A stretch of 48,947 bases of DNA from Planctomycetales bacterium (GTDB lineage Bacteria > Planctomycetota > Planctomycetia > Pirellulales > Pirellulaceae). Made by a program: the position numbers and the translations under genes. Under the pieces are notes generated by a model. The model was given only the letters and a program-made list of their open reading frames with translations. It was not told where the DNA came from and did no database searches. Of this stretch, positions 18,518-26,592 are shown in pieces (the first letter of the stretch is position 1; each line of letters opens with the position of its first letter). The stretch lies in assembly GCA_020426845.1 (NCBI GenBank), contig JAGQPF010000688.1:1-48947 (forward strand). Reading direction: 5' to 3'.

Positions 18518-19536
18518 GTCAACATTCCTCGTCCGGTCGCCAGGCTCGCCAAAACTGGACGCGCCGCGGACTGCTTGCCGCCGGGGCGCTCGGCGCCAGC
18601 GCAGCTGCCTTGGCGCCAGCGCTGCAACGCAGCCGTCCACAATCCGTGTTCATCGCGCGCAACCAAACCTACACAAGCGACTTGCAACGGGTCATTGAGG
18701 ACGGCTTTCGCGCCGTCGAGCTGCCGCTCGAGCACTACCGTGGCAAGCGCGTGCTGCTCAAGCCCAACATGGTTGAGCCGACTCGCAAGGCGCCGCATAT
18801 GACCACTCATCCGGCAATCATCGTCGCCACCGCGGCGGTGTTTCTCCGCCACGGCGCGATTGTCTCCGTTGGCGAGGCGCCGGGACACGTGCGGGACACC
18901 ACCATGGCGCTTGAGGAGTCGGGCATTCGAGAGGCCCTCGACTCCGAGCAAATCCCGTTCGCCGACCTCAACTACGAGGACGTGACCTGGCGAGCCAGCA
19001 GGCTCCGCTTTTCCGGATTGGGCGGTCTCTACATGCCACAGTCGGTGGCTGCCGCTGACCTCATCGTGTCACTTCCCAAGATGAAGACGCATCATTGGAT
19101 GGGCGTTACGGCGGCGATGAAGAATCTGTACGGAGTCGCCCCGGGCAGCGTCTACGGCTGGCCCAAGAACGTGCTTCACCACAACGGGATCGCTGAAACC
19201 ATCTGCGACATCAACTCATGCCTGCCTCGCCTGGCGACCGTGGTCGACGCGATTCAATGCATGGAGGGCGACGGCCCGATTCTCGGCACTCCGAAGCAGA
19301 TGGGGTTGGTGTTGGTCGGCGAGAACCTCGCGGCCGTGGATGCCACCGTCTGCCGGCTGATGCGACTCAATCCCGCCCGCATCCCCTACCTCAGCAAAGC
19401 CGATGGAGTGCTGGGGCCGATTGCCGAAAGCCGGATCCACCAGCGTGGAGAAATCTGGGAGGAGTCGGCCAAGCCGTTTCAGATTCTCGACGAACCGCAC
19501 CTGAACTCGATGCGCGAAGGAGTGCTAATCAGCTAA
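18514..19536 (+). CDS. DUF362 domain protein with twin-arginine-like signal
   Basis: 340 residues. The N-terminus carries an Arg-Arg pair before a hydrophobic stretch (NWTRRGLLAAGALGASAAALAP), suggesting Tat export. The body is DUF362: RVLLKPNMVEP, an internal GEAPG, LPKMKTHHWMGVTAAMKNLYG, and a C-terminal LVLVGENLAAVDATVCRLM. The CxxCxxCxxxC ferredoxin segment fused to some DUF362 proteins is absent. The biochemical role of DUF362 is not established as far as I know. The start overlaps the stop of the toroid gene by one base step (ATGA), with AGGA about 10 bases upstream inside that gene. Confidence 0.87.
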   Translation: MSQHSSSGRQARQNWTRRGLLAAGALGASAAALAPALQRSRPQSVFIARNQTYTSDLQRVIEDGFRAVELPLEHYRGKRVLLKPNMVEPTRKAPHMTTHPAIIVATAAVFLRHGAIVSVGEAPGHVRDTTMALEESGIREALDSEQIPFADLNYEDVTWRASRLRFSGLGGLYMPQSVAAADLIVSLPKMKTHHWMGVTAAMKNLYGVAPGSVYGWPKNVLHHNGIAETICDINSCLPRLATVVDAIQCMEGDGPILGTPKQMGLVLVGENLAAVDATVCRLMRLNPARIPYLSKADGVLGPIAESRIHQRGEIWEESAKPFQILDEPHLNSMREGVLIS

Positions 19537-19557
19537 TTAGTTAGGGTTTGGTTCAAG

Positions 19558-19580
19558 GGCGGGTAACCCGCACAACTCAC
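19558..19580. repeat. GCGGG-AAC-CCGCACAAC short repeat, copy 2
   Basis: This matches 17469-17495 (GCGGGAAACTAGCCCGCACA, then ACCCAC), apart from a 4-base deletion and two changes. The two copies lie in direct orientation outside the toroid-DUF362 pair. Each can form a small GCGGG/CCCGC hairpin. Confidence 0.6.
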
Positions 19581-19700
19581 CCCAACGTGACACTGCGGCT
19601 TGAATCTTCCCTCCCCAATGAAATTAACAGGGGAATGAAAGCGGGGAAGAAGGAGGGAGGAAGAGGGCGGAAAAGAGGTGGGGCCCCATGCCATAAAAAG

Positions 19701-19792
<92 letters not shown>

Positions 19793-19957
19793 GAAGCAAC
19801 TTGTATAGAGAAATTTCGTCAGCCCGCCTAGCCCCCCACGATCATTCTCCCCGAAATTCCGAATTCACGCCCGGTGGCTCGACTTCCTCGCAATTCCCGC
19901 ACTCCGGCAGCCCGTTGAAAAGGGCCGGATTGCCGAAAGACGTTTGCGAGTCGGGCA

Positions 19958-21301
19958 CTAACCTAGCGTCGGCAGCGTATAAGGCGAGCGATAGGACTTT
20001 TCCAACATCCGGTTCGCCTCGTCACAATCGACAAAGCGCTGCTTCTCCGGATCGAAGTCCAGCTGGCCGCGAGTGCGCAGAGCAGCCTCGCCCAAGTGGA
20101 CGAGCGCACAGGACAAATGAGCCACCTCGGGGTTCGCGCGAGTGGCAGTGCGTCGGGTGCGCACCGCGTCGAGAAAGTCCGCCATGTGTTCGGCATACCC
20201 GCGTTGCCCGCGTATCGCCTGATCCTCGCGGGGTCCCGGCTTCCCTTTCGGCCCCAGGAAGGTCTGAAAGGCGCCTCGGCGCGAAAAGATCATATACCCC
20301 TCCGTGCCGTAAAACGCATTGCCATTGTCAAACCCATGCAGACCGTAGCCCGTGAATGGGTAGTTCTCGTAGATCAACAAACGCCCGTCGGGAAATTCGT
20401 ACGTCACATTCATGTTGTCGGGATAGTCACTGGCGTGCCCGTGCAACATCATGCGGCTTCCCCGTGAAGTGATCTGCGTCGGCAATGTCGTCACGCCAAG
20501 ACCCCACCTCGCCATGTCCAGGTCGTGAATGCCGTCATCGCCGATCTCGCCGTTGGCGTAATCGCGAAACAACCGCCAAGTGCCGTGAAATCGAAGTGGA
20601 TTAAACGGCCGCGACGGCGCCGGCCCAAGCCAGCGGTCATAGTCGACTCCAACCGGCGCCGCAGTGTCGGGCACGGGCTTCTGCACGGTGCGAAGCTCCG
20701 CCGTCCAGGCCCTCGCCACCTTCACTTCGCCAATCAAGCCGTCTTTGAGCACCTTCTCGGCCTGACGCGTAACCGGACTGCTCCTCATCTGGCTGCCTTG
20801 CTGCACCACGCGGTTGTACTTCTTCGCAGCGGCCATCACCGCCGGTCCTTCGTTGAACACGTGGGAGATCGGCTTTTCGATATAGGCATCCTTGCCTGCC
20901 TGCATGGCCTGAATGGCGATCGGCGCATGCCAATGATGCGGCGTCGCGATCACAATGGCGTCGACTCCCGGATCGTCCAACACCTCCTCATGCCGAGCCG
21001 TTCGCTTGGGCGGCGCCGACTGCAAACCTGCTGCGTAGGCGGCAATGCGATCGATCTGGCCCGGATCAACGTCGCAAAGCCAAGCCAAGGACACACGCTC
21101 CCGGCGCGAGACAAGGCCCTTGACGTGGTGTGTCATGATCCCGCCACACCCGATCAACCCGAGTCGCACTTCAGGCGGCGCCTCCGCGCTCCAGGCGTGA
21201 ATGCCGCCCATCGCAGCTGCCGCCGACATTGTCAGGCCGGCCGAAATTGAGTCGCGCAACATGCAACGACGCGTGAGTTGGGTGGGCTGTGGGCGAGTCA
21301 T
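19958..21301 (-). CDS. Secreted Gfo/Idh/MocA-family oxidoreductase
   Basis: 447 residues. A twin-arginine signal (LTRRCMLRDSISAGLTMSAAAAMGG) precedes a Rossmann fold starting VRLGLIGCGGIMTHHV. The family's catalytic EKPISH motif follows (residues about 142-147). The C-terminal alpha/beta domain contains GDDGIHDLDMARWGLG, a typical active-site His region. Members oxidise or reduce sugars and inositols with NAD(P), and Tat-exported ones are abundant in planctomycetes; the substrate is not deducible. The start at ATG 21301 puts the RR pair at residues 11-12. tRNA-Leu lies downstream and the tandem repeat array upstream. Confidence 0.93.
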   Translation of the reverse strand: MTRPQPTQLTRRCMLRDSISAGLTMSAAAAMGGIHAWSAEAPPEVRLGLIGCGGIMTHHVKGLVSRRERVSLAWLCDVDPGQIDRIAAYAAGLQSAPPKRTARHEEVLDDPGVDAIVIATPHHWHAPIAIQAMQAGKDAYIEKPISHVFNEGPAVMAAAKKYNRVVQQGSQMRSSPVTRQAEKVLKDGLIGEVKVARAWTAELRTVQKPVPDTAAPVGVDYDRWLGPAPSRPFNPLRFHGTWRLFRDYANGEIGDDGIHDLDMARWGLGVTTLPTQITSRGSRMMLHGHASDYPDNMNVTYEFPDGRLLIYENYPFTGYGLHGFDNGNAFYGTEGYMIFSRRGAFQTFLGPKGKPGPREDQAIRGQRGYAEHMADFLDAVRTRRTATRANPEVAHLSCALVHLGEAALRTRGQLDFDPEKQRFVDCDEANRMLEKSYRSPYTLPTLG

Positions 21302-21435
21302 GGCAACCGATCAACGAAGGGACCAAGGGCGGGCGTCAACGAATCCACTGCATTGTAAAAGGCTCCGCCAGCGGATGCGACGCGAGTCCGGGGCGGCTTG
21401 GCCTCCTGCCGACCTCTCACAAAGCGTGAAACTAT

Positions 21436-21655
21436 GTGCCGAATTCGCGGCTCCGATCCCTCGCTTACGCTGCGGGGTCCTTCTTGAGGTGTGCCGAATT
21501 CGCGAATCCGATCCCTCGCTTACGCTTCGGGGTCCTTCTTGAGGTGTGCCGAATTCGCGAATCCGATCCCTCGCTTACGCTTCGGGTTTCCTTCTTGAGG
21601 TGTGCCGAATTCGCGAATCCGATCCCTCGCTTACGCTTCGGGTTTCCTTCTCGAG
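21436..21655. repeat. Tandem array: four copies of a 55-56 bp unit
   Basis: Units start at 21436, 21491, 21546 and 21602. Each begins GTGCCGAATTCGCGAATCCG and continues ATCCCTCGCTTACGCTTCGG and a TTCCTTCTTGAG-like end. Units 2-4 differ by only a few bases; unit 1 is the most diverged. The copies are directly adjacent, so this is not a CRISPR array. Single copies of the core occur elsewhere in the window. It lies between divergent genes (oxidoreductase, TPR protein). Confidence 0.95.
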
Positions 21656-21695
21656 ACTCGATTTCTGCTAAGCTGAGTTCAGATTGCCGCCCGGC

Positions 21696-21731
21696 CCACC
21701 GGGCCTCACAAGGGTCGCCTGCGATGGAGGC
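21696..21731. repeat. 36-bp dispersed repeat, copy A
   Basis: The 36 bases starting CCACCGGGCCTCACAAGGGT and ending GCGATGGAGGC are identical to 25353-25388, inside a coding sequence. A diverged inverted copy lies at about 40492-40526. The repeat contains ATG 21724, which must be disregarded as a start for the next gene. Confidence 0.9.
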
Positions 21732-21735
21732 GCAC

Positions 21736-22395
21736 ATGTGCCACCTCCTGTTCCGTGATCGCTTAGCCACTGTGCTGCTCTGCCTCCCACTCATGGCAAC
21801 GGGCGGGTGCGGCTCGAACCCATCCACCGAGCCGGCAAGGTCTCCGGAGCCGTCGCAGTTTGAACAGGCGTCGCGCTTGATCATGACGCATGTGAGGCTG
21901 GACCAGCCTAGCCAAGAAGGCACCTATCTCAAGGGCGGCACGGCCGATTTGGAACGAGGCGTCGCCATGCTTGAGTCGATCATCGAGCAAGATCCCGAAC
22001 ATTGGCAAGCTCACTGGCTCAAAGGCAAGGCCCAACTCACCCTGCGAGAGTTTGCCGCCGCCCAACAATCGCTTGCCGCCGCTTATCGGATCGCCACGCT
22101 GGAGGAGCAGGTTGCCATCGACTATCTCCTGGCCTGCTTGAACTGCGGAGACACCGAAACCGCGGAGCAGATTGTCGCCCTTCAACTCAAACGACGCCCG
22201 AAAGACTATCGCGCGCACTCCAATGCCGCGCTGACGCACCTGCTCGCGGGGCGACTGGATGAAGCGGCCAGCGCCGCAGCCGAGGCGCGGTCGCTTGAAC
22301 CCAATGATCCCATTGCCCGCAACGTCGACAAGATCATTGCAGAGGTGCGCAACGGCAAGCGTCCTCAACCGACTTCCCTGCCTGAATTGCGGTAG
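21736..22395 (+). CDS. TPR-repeat protein, probable lipoprotein
   Basis: 219 residues from ATG 21736 (MCHLLFRDRLATVLLCLPLM); ATG 21724 lies inside a dispersed repeat. A short signal sequence ends in ATGGC, a weak lipobox. The rest is tetratricopeptide helices: MLESIIEQDPEHWQAHWLKGKAQLTL, IDYLLACLNCGDTETAEQIV and DYRAHSNAALTHLLAGRLDE. It is likely a periplasmic or membrane-bound scaffold; no enzymatic motif is seen. The 249 bases before the BBP7 gene hold no clear gene. Confidence 0.8.
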   Translation: MCHLLFRDRLATVLLCLPLMATGGCGSNPSTEPARSPEPSQFEQASRLIMTHVRLDQPSQEGTYLKGGTADLERGVAMLESIIEQDPEHWQAHWLKGKAQLTLREFAAAQQSLAAAYRIATLEEQVAIDYLLACLNCGDTETAEQIVALQLKRRPKDYRAHSNAALTHLLAGRLDEAASAAAEARSLEPNDPIARNVDKIIAEVRNGKRPQPTSLPELR

Positions 22396-22644
22396 ATTGC
22401 GATCGGTTGTGGCAGCGTCTGATCCATGTTGGCACGAGCGGGCAGGGCGCTGGCGGTTGGCGTTTGTCGCTTGCCGCACTCGTTCCGATTCTGCCGGATG
22501 GGGTGCGCCGCTTTGCTCGTGTTAGTCCGATTGCGTGGTGGCATCGGCAAGGATTTCGCTGCTACTCGGCAGATTTGACGGGGGTCCCTTCTCGGGCGGA
22601 CGATCTTCGAATTGTCCAACGGCCCCACAATAGGAAGTGCAAGG

Positions 22645-24348
22645 ATGCCTTCAACTCGCCTGGTTGTACATGCTGTCTCGGTCGGACTCCTCTGTCTGAC
22701 CGCTCAGACTCTCTGCGCGCAGACAGCACCGATGCGCACCTACTATCAGCCCTCCTATCCGCCGGGATCGCTGTACCCGGCGCAGCCCAACTACGCGCAG
22801 CCTACGCAGTCCGGCCCGGGGCAATACATCCAGCCGGCGTTTGCGCAACCTGGCTATCCGCAAGCACGGACACCTCCGGCCCCGGGGTATCCCCTTGCCG
22901 GACCCATGGGCGACTTCTATCGTCCAGCGCCGGCTCACCCCCCGCAAACCGCCGCGACCTACTCCCCGCTGGTCGCCAACCAATACATGCAACAAGGTCA
23001 GGCTCCGCAACCGGCCATGTCGGCGCCGCAGCCCGGCCAAATGGTTTATGGGGACGGGCAGGCGCCAGCGGGAGATTATGGACAAGTGGCCGACGGCTAT
23101 GTCCAGGAAGCGCTGACCCATCCGCAACCCGAGGCCGCCGTGCTGTCGCCATGGGGCGCGAACAGCGGCTCGGGGTGTGGCCCCGGAACGTCGTGCTATT
23201 ACCCGTCATGCGGCGACGGAACCTGCGACGGGGAAGTCGGCTGGAACGGGAAAGTCCGCGCCGCCCTAGGCTCATATCGCGGCGTCCAGAATGGCTGCGG
23301 ACCGCGGCCCACTCCATGGTTCGCCTCGGCGTACGGGCTGTTCCTCGAACGCAGCACGGGGCAGCCGCACATGTTGTCCGAGGACCTCGGCAGCGGCTAT
23401 GGCATTCTCAGCACCTACAACGCCGACTTTGACTTTGAGCCTGGCGTCGAGGTGCGGTTCGGCCGCCGGTTTGGCAGTTGCTGGGCCATTGAGGCGACCT
23501 ACTGGACCTTGTTTGAAGCGGAAGCCGAGGCGTTGATCATCAGCCCCAACTACCCGGGAGGCATGGGCAGCCGCCTTGATCTGAGCAGCTTGTCGATTCT
23601 CCAAGGCGGCTTGGGGGCCACCGTGCAGTCCTACTACGACGGCGCGTATGCCCACCGACTCCGCCGATCCTTCGAAGTCACGAACGTTGAGATCAACCTG
23701 CTCCACTTCCCCGTGATGGGCAGCCCCTGTGGCGGCTGCAACGCCTGCGGCTCCTGCGACGGTGAGTGCGGCATGCCCTGCTCGCTGCCAAGTCGCACCA
23801 CCCTGTCATGGAATTTGGGCGCCCGCTACCTGCGCTTGGACGACTACTTGCAGTTCGCCACCGACTATGTCGACGCGACCTTCGGCGACCCCACGGATGA
23901 AGTGTTTTACGACATTGACGTCGAGAACCACCTGATTGGCACTCAGGCGGGCGGCCACCTCTTCTATTGCCTGTCGCCAAGGTTCTCCATCTACTCGGAC
24001 GTCAATGTCGGGCTCTACGGCAACCGGATCAACAAGCTGGAGCGGATCTACAACTGGGAAGGCTACGCTTATGCGAACACGGGCAATTACGTCGGGCAGG
24101 ACTACAACTTGAGGACGGACAAGGGCGCCATCTCGGTCGTTGGCGAACTGCGGCTCGGCTCTCACTTGCAGGTCACCAAAACGTGGCGAGGAACCTTCGC
24201 CTACCGGCTGATGGGCGTCACCGGCGTCGCCCTCGCCGAAGACCAGCTCTCGCATGCTCCCGCGGATTACTTTACCGCCGGCCAGATCAAAGAGCAGGGA
24301 AGTCTCCTGCTGCACGGCTTTATGTTTGGCCTGGAGCATCGATTCTAA
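22645..24348 (+). CDS. BBP7-family outer-membrane beta-barrel protein
   Basis: 567 residues from ATG 22645 (MPSTRLVVHAVSVGLLCLTA), with a signal peptide ending near CAQTAP and AGGAAG 8 bases before the start. Residues about 30-150 are Pro/Gln/Tyr-rich low complexity. A Cys-rich linker (SGCGPGTSCYYPSCGDGTCD) follows, and then the barrel domain begins WFASAYGLFLERS with YNADFDFEPGVEVRFGRRFG and WAIEATYWTLF, the typical pattern of the planctomycete BBP7 (DUF1551) family. A second Cys-rich loop (CGGCNACGSCDGECGMPC) interrupts the barrel near residue 365. The C-terminus ends in aromatic FGLEHRF, consistent with barrel assembly signals. Function: unknown, presumably a porin-like envelope protein. 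Confidence 0.9.
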   Translation: MPSTRLVVHAVSVGLLCLTAQTLCAQTAPMRTYYQPSYPPGSLYPAQPNYAQPTQSGPGQYIQPAFAQPGYPQARTPPAPGYPLAGPMGDFYRPAPAHPPQTAATYSPLVANQYMQQGQAPQPAMSAPQPGQMVYGDGQAPAGDYGQVADGYVQEALTHPQPEAAVLSPWGANSGSGCGPGTSCYYPSCGDGTCDGEVGWNGKVRAALGSYRGVQNGCGPRPTPWFASAYGLFLERSTGQPHMLSEDLGSGYGILSTYNADFDFEPGVEVRFGRRFGSCWAIEATYWTLFEAEAEALIISPNYPGGMGSRLDLSSLSILQGGLGATVQSYYDGAYAHRLRRSFEVTNVEINLLHFPVMGSPCGGCNACGSCDGECGMPCSLPSRTTLSWNLGARYLRLDDYLQFATDYVDATFGDPTDEVFYDIDVENHLIGTQAGGHLFYCLSPRFSIYSDVNVGLYGNRINKLERIYNWEGYAYANTGNYVGQDYNLRTDKGAISVVGELRLGSHLQVTKTWRGTFAYRLMGVTGVALAEDQLSHAPADYFTAGQIKEQGSLLLHGFMFGLEHRF

Positions 24349-24403
24349 AAAGGTGGGTTGACGTCTACATGACTTGCACCTTGATTGGGAATGGTGGGTG
24401 AGA

Positions 24404-24442
24404 AGGTCGGCTGGTCCACGTGGCCAGCCGACCTATTTTTTT
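24404..24442 (+). terminator. Rho-independent terminator after the BBP7 gene
   Basis: A perfect 11-bp stem (24404-24414 with 24424-24434) is followed by TATTTTTTT. It lies 56 bases after the stop codon. Confidence 0.93.
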
Positions 24443-24571
24443 GGCGATTCGGCGCTGGCCACCCGCCGCAGACATCCGCCTGGCGGCGGTATGATAAAGG
24501 GCACCGAACCGTCCCGTCGCCGAGCCCGAAACATGATTGCAGGCGTGCCCACTTCAAGCGCCGGCGCTATG

Positions 24572-26263
24572 CGGCCGAACCGATATTTCGAGCTTGCAAG
24601 TGCCACGCGAGACATAGCGTTCGCAGTAGGCTGCCTCTGTTTACTGGCAGCCGGAGCGGGTTGCGGGAGCTCTGCCCCGGCCCCAACCGCTCCCCAATCA
24701 AGCCTGAACTCCGCAGCCTCACTGACCCAAGAACAAATTGAGGACCTGCGCGCGCCGGTGGAGACGTTCTGCGGCGCCTGCCACGCCAAGCCCCGGCCCG
24801 AATCGTTTCCTCGGGACGCTTGGTACGCCGAGGTGCAGCGAGGGTTCGACTTTTACCACAAGTCCAAACGAACCGACCTCCGGCCACCGCCCTTGCAAAA
24901 AGTGGTTGACTACTATCGAGCGTTGGCGCCGGAGCGGCTGGAGCGAATTCCCGTCCGCTCGCAACGCGACGTTGCGGACGCTTCGGATGTTCCCTACGGG
25001 GATGGGCAGACACATCAATTTCAGGCGGCGAGGATCAGCCTGCCTGGCGCCAGCCCCTTTCCGGCAGTTGCCAACGTCCATTGCCAAGCCACGGCGCAGG
25101 GCGAGTTGCTCTGGTGTGACATGCAACTGGGCGAAGTCCACCTGCTCCAGTTCGCCGGTCGCGAGCTTGCCCGGCGAGATCGCATCGCAGAAGTGCCACA
25201 TCCCAGTCACATCGAGCCGTGCGACCTGGACGCGGATGGGCAACCGGACTGGCTGGTCGCGGACCTGGGCTCGTTTGAGCCGGCGGACCACGATCGGGGC
25301 CGCGTCATTTGGCTCCGACGCGTTGCCGGAGAGAACGGCGAGCAAGACCGCTCCACCGGGCCTCACAAGGGTCGCCTGCGATGGAGGCCCGACCGGTTTC
25401 AATCAATCGTATTGGCCGATGGACTTGGGCGAGTTGCGGACGTGAGGCCCGCGGACGTCGATGGCGACGGCCTGCTCGACTTGGCCGTAGCGGAGTTCGG
25501 TTGGCACGACACGGGACGAGTGTTGTTGCTCAAGGGGCTGCCGCCTGCGCCGGGAGACGCAGCCAGTCCGCCTCGATTCGAGCAGCTTGTACTTGATCCA
25601 CGGCCTGGCGCCATTCACGTTCCCATTGCGGACATCAATGGCGACGGGCGGCTCGACGTCGTCGCCCTGATCAGTCAAGAGCATGAGCAGGTCGTCGTGT
25701 ATTTGGGGCAGCCCGATGGCACGTTCCAAAAAGAGCTCGTCTATGCGGCGCCGGATCCCGCCTTCGGCTCAAGCGGCATTCAACTCGTCGACCTGGACGG
25801 AGACGACGACCTCGACGTGCTGTACACGAACGGCGACATGCTCGACAGCTTCTACATCAAGCCCTACCACGCCGTCCATTGGCTCGAGAACACGGGAACG
25901 TTTCCCTTTGTCCCTCGCCAATTGGCGACGATGGCGGGGGCCATGCGCGCCGAGGCCGCCGACATCGACGGGGACGGAGACCAAGACATCGTCGTCTGCG
26001 CGTTCATTCCGGACGTGGGACTGCGAGGCGAGGCGCATCCGGGAAACTACGAAACGCTCATGTTGCTGGAGCAGACAACCCCCGGCGCCTTTCGACGACG
26101 CACGCTCGAGGTGTCATCCGCAGGTCACATGTCGCTCGCCACCGGGGATGTCGACGGCGACGGCAAGCTGGACATCATCGTGGGCAACTTTGCCAACCAG
26201 CCCCGCGACGAGGCCCACTGGGGCGAGATCATGTGGAACGTGGTCGGGCCAAAACCGAACTGA
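24572..26263 (+). CDS. FG-GAP/VCBS propeller protein with N-terminal heme c motif
   Basis: 563 residues from ATG 24572 (MRPNRYFELASATRDIAFAV), which gives a compact signal sequence ending AAGAGC; in-frame ATGs at 24533 and 24491 are alternatives. C67-G-A-C-H71 is a CxxCH heme c attachment site in a short cytochrome-like domain (about 50-115). At least five FG-GAP/VCBS blades follow, with Ca-binding DxDxDGxxD loops: DLDADGQPD, DVDGDGLLD, DINGDGRLD, DLDGDDDLD, DIDGDGDQD and DVDGDGKLD. Probable role: an exported redox or adhesion protein. Oddity: residues about 261-273 (STGPHKGRLRWR) are encoded by the 36-bp dispersed repeat, in frame between strands. Confidence 0.87.
   Translation, partial: RPNRYFELASATRDIAFAVGCLCLLAAGAGCGSSAPAPTAPQSSLNSAASLTQEQIEDLRAPVETFCGACHAKPRPESFPRDAWYAEVQRGFDFYHKSKRTDLRPPPLQKVVDYYRALAPERLERIPVRSQRDVADASDVPYGDGQTHQFQAARISLPGASPFPAVANVHCQATAQGELLWCDMQLGEVHLLQFAGRELARRDRIAEVPHPSHIEPCDLDADGQPDWLVADLGSFEPADHDRGRVIWLRRVAGENGEQDRSTGPHKGRLRWRPDRFQSIVLADGLGRVADVRPADVDGDGLLDLAVAEFGWHDTGRVLLLKGLPPAPGDAASPPRFEQLVLDPRPGAIHVPIADINGDGRLDVVALISQEHEQVVVYLGQPDGTFQKELVYAAPDPAFGSSGIQLVDLDGDDDLDVLYTNGDMLDSFYIKPYHAVHWLENTGTFPFVPRQLATMAGAMRAEAADIDGDGDQDIVVCAFIPDVGLRGEAHPGNYETLMLLEQTTPGAFRRRTLEVSSAGHMSLATGDVDGDGKLDIIVGNFANQPRDEAHWGEIMWNVVGPKPN
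25353..25388. repeat. 36-bp dispersed repeat, copy B, inside a CDS
   Basis: Identical over 36 bases to 21696-21731. The length is a multiple of three and the reading frame stays open through it, so the host propeller protein carries 12 extra residues in what looks like a loop before the blade FQSIVLADGLGRVADV. Confidence 0.9.
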
Positions 26264-26592
26264 AACTTGGAACCTTGTGCATAGAGTATCGCTGGAAGTC
26301 GCTATCGATCGAGGTAACCGATGACGATCCAGGCCGCGAATTCTCACGCAAAGTCGCAAAGACGCGAAGACGCGAAGAAGAGCAGGAAAGTCAGTACAAC
26401 GCACTTCAAAAACTACCCGATCGGCAATCGGGTTGAAACCAGCAGAAAAACTGCTTTCGATTGCGCCAGGGAAGATTTTTGAAATGTCCTCTTCCTCTAA
26501 TACCCAATAGGCCGGATACGACCTTCGCGACTTTGCGCCTTTGCGTGGGCAATCTGCGGCTACCACGGCTCCGGTTGTCCCCGGATTCCGGT
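26264..26592. repeat. Intergenic inverted-repeat element between convergent genes
   Basis: Arms of 25 bases at 26345-26369 and 26523-26547 match with two differences (pattern CACGCAAAG-N-CGCAAAG-N-CGCGAAG). Between them are two small hairpins: CCCGAT-CGGCA-ATCGGG near 26417 and AGCAG-AAAA-CTGCT near 26440. No coding capacity is seen. It separates two convergent propeller genes and may act as a two-way terminator or be a small non-autonomous mobile element. Confidence 0.75.

Noticed and set aside
21436-21655. CRISPR array
   Set aside because: Units are directly adjacent with no unique spacers, and no cas genes are present.
21696-21731. ATG 21724 as start of the TPR gene
   Set aside because: It belongs to a 36-bp repeat found elsewhere; ATG 21736 leaves a compact signal sequence.
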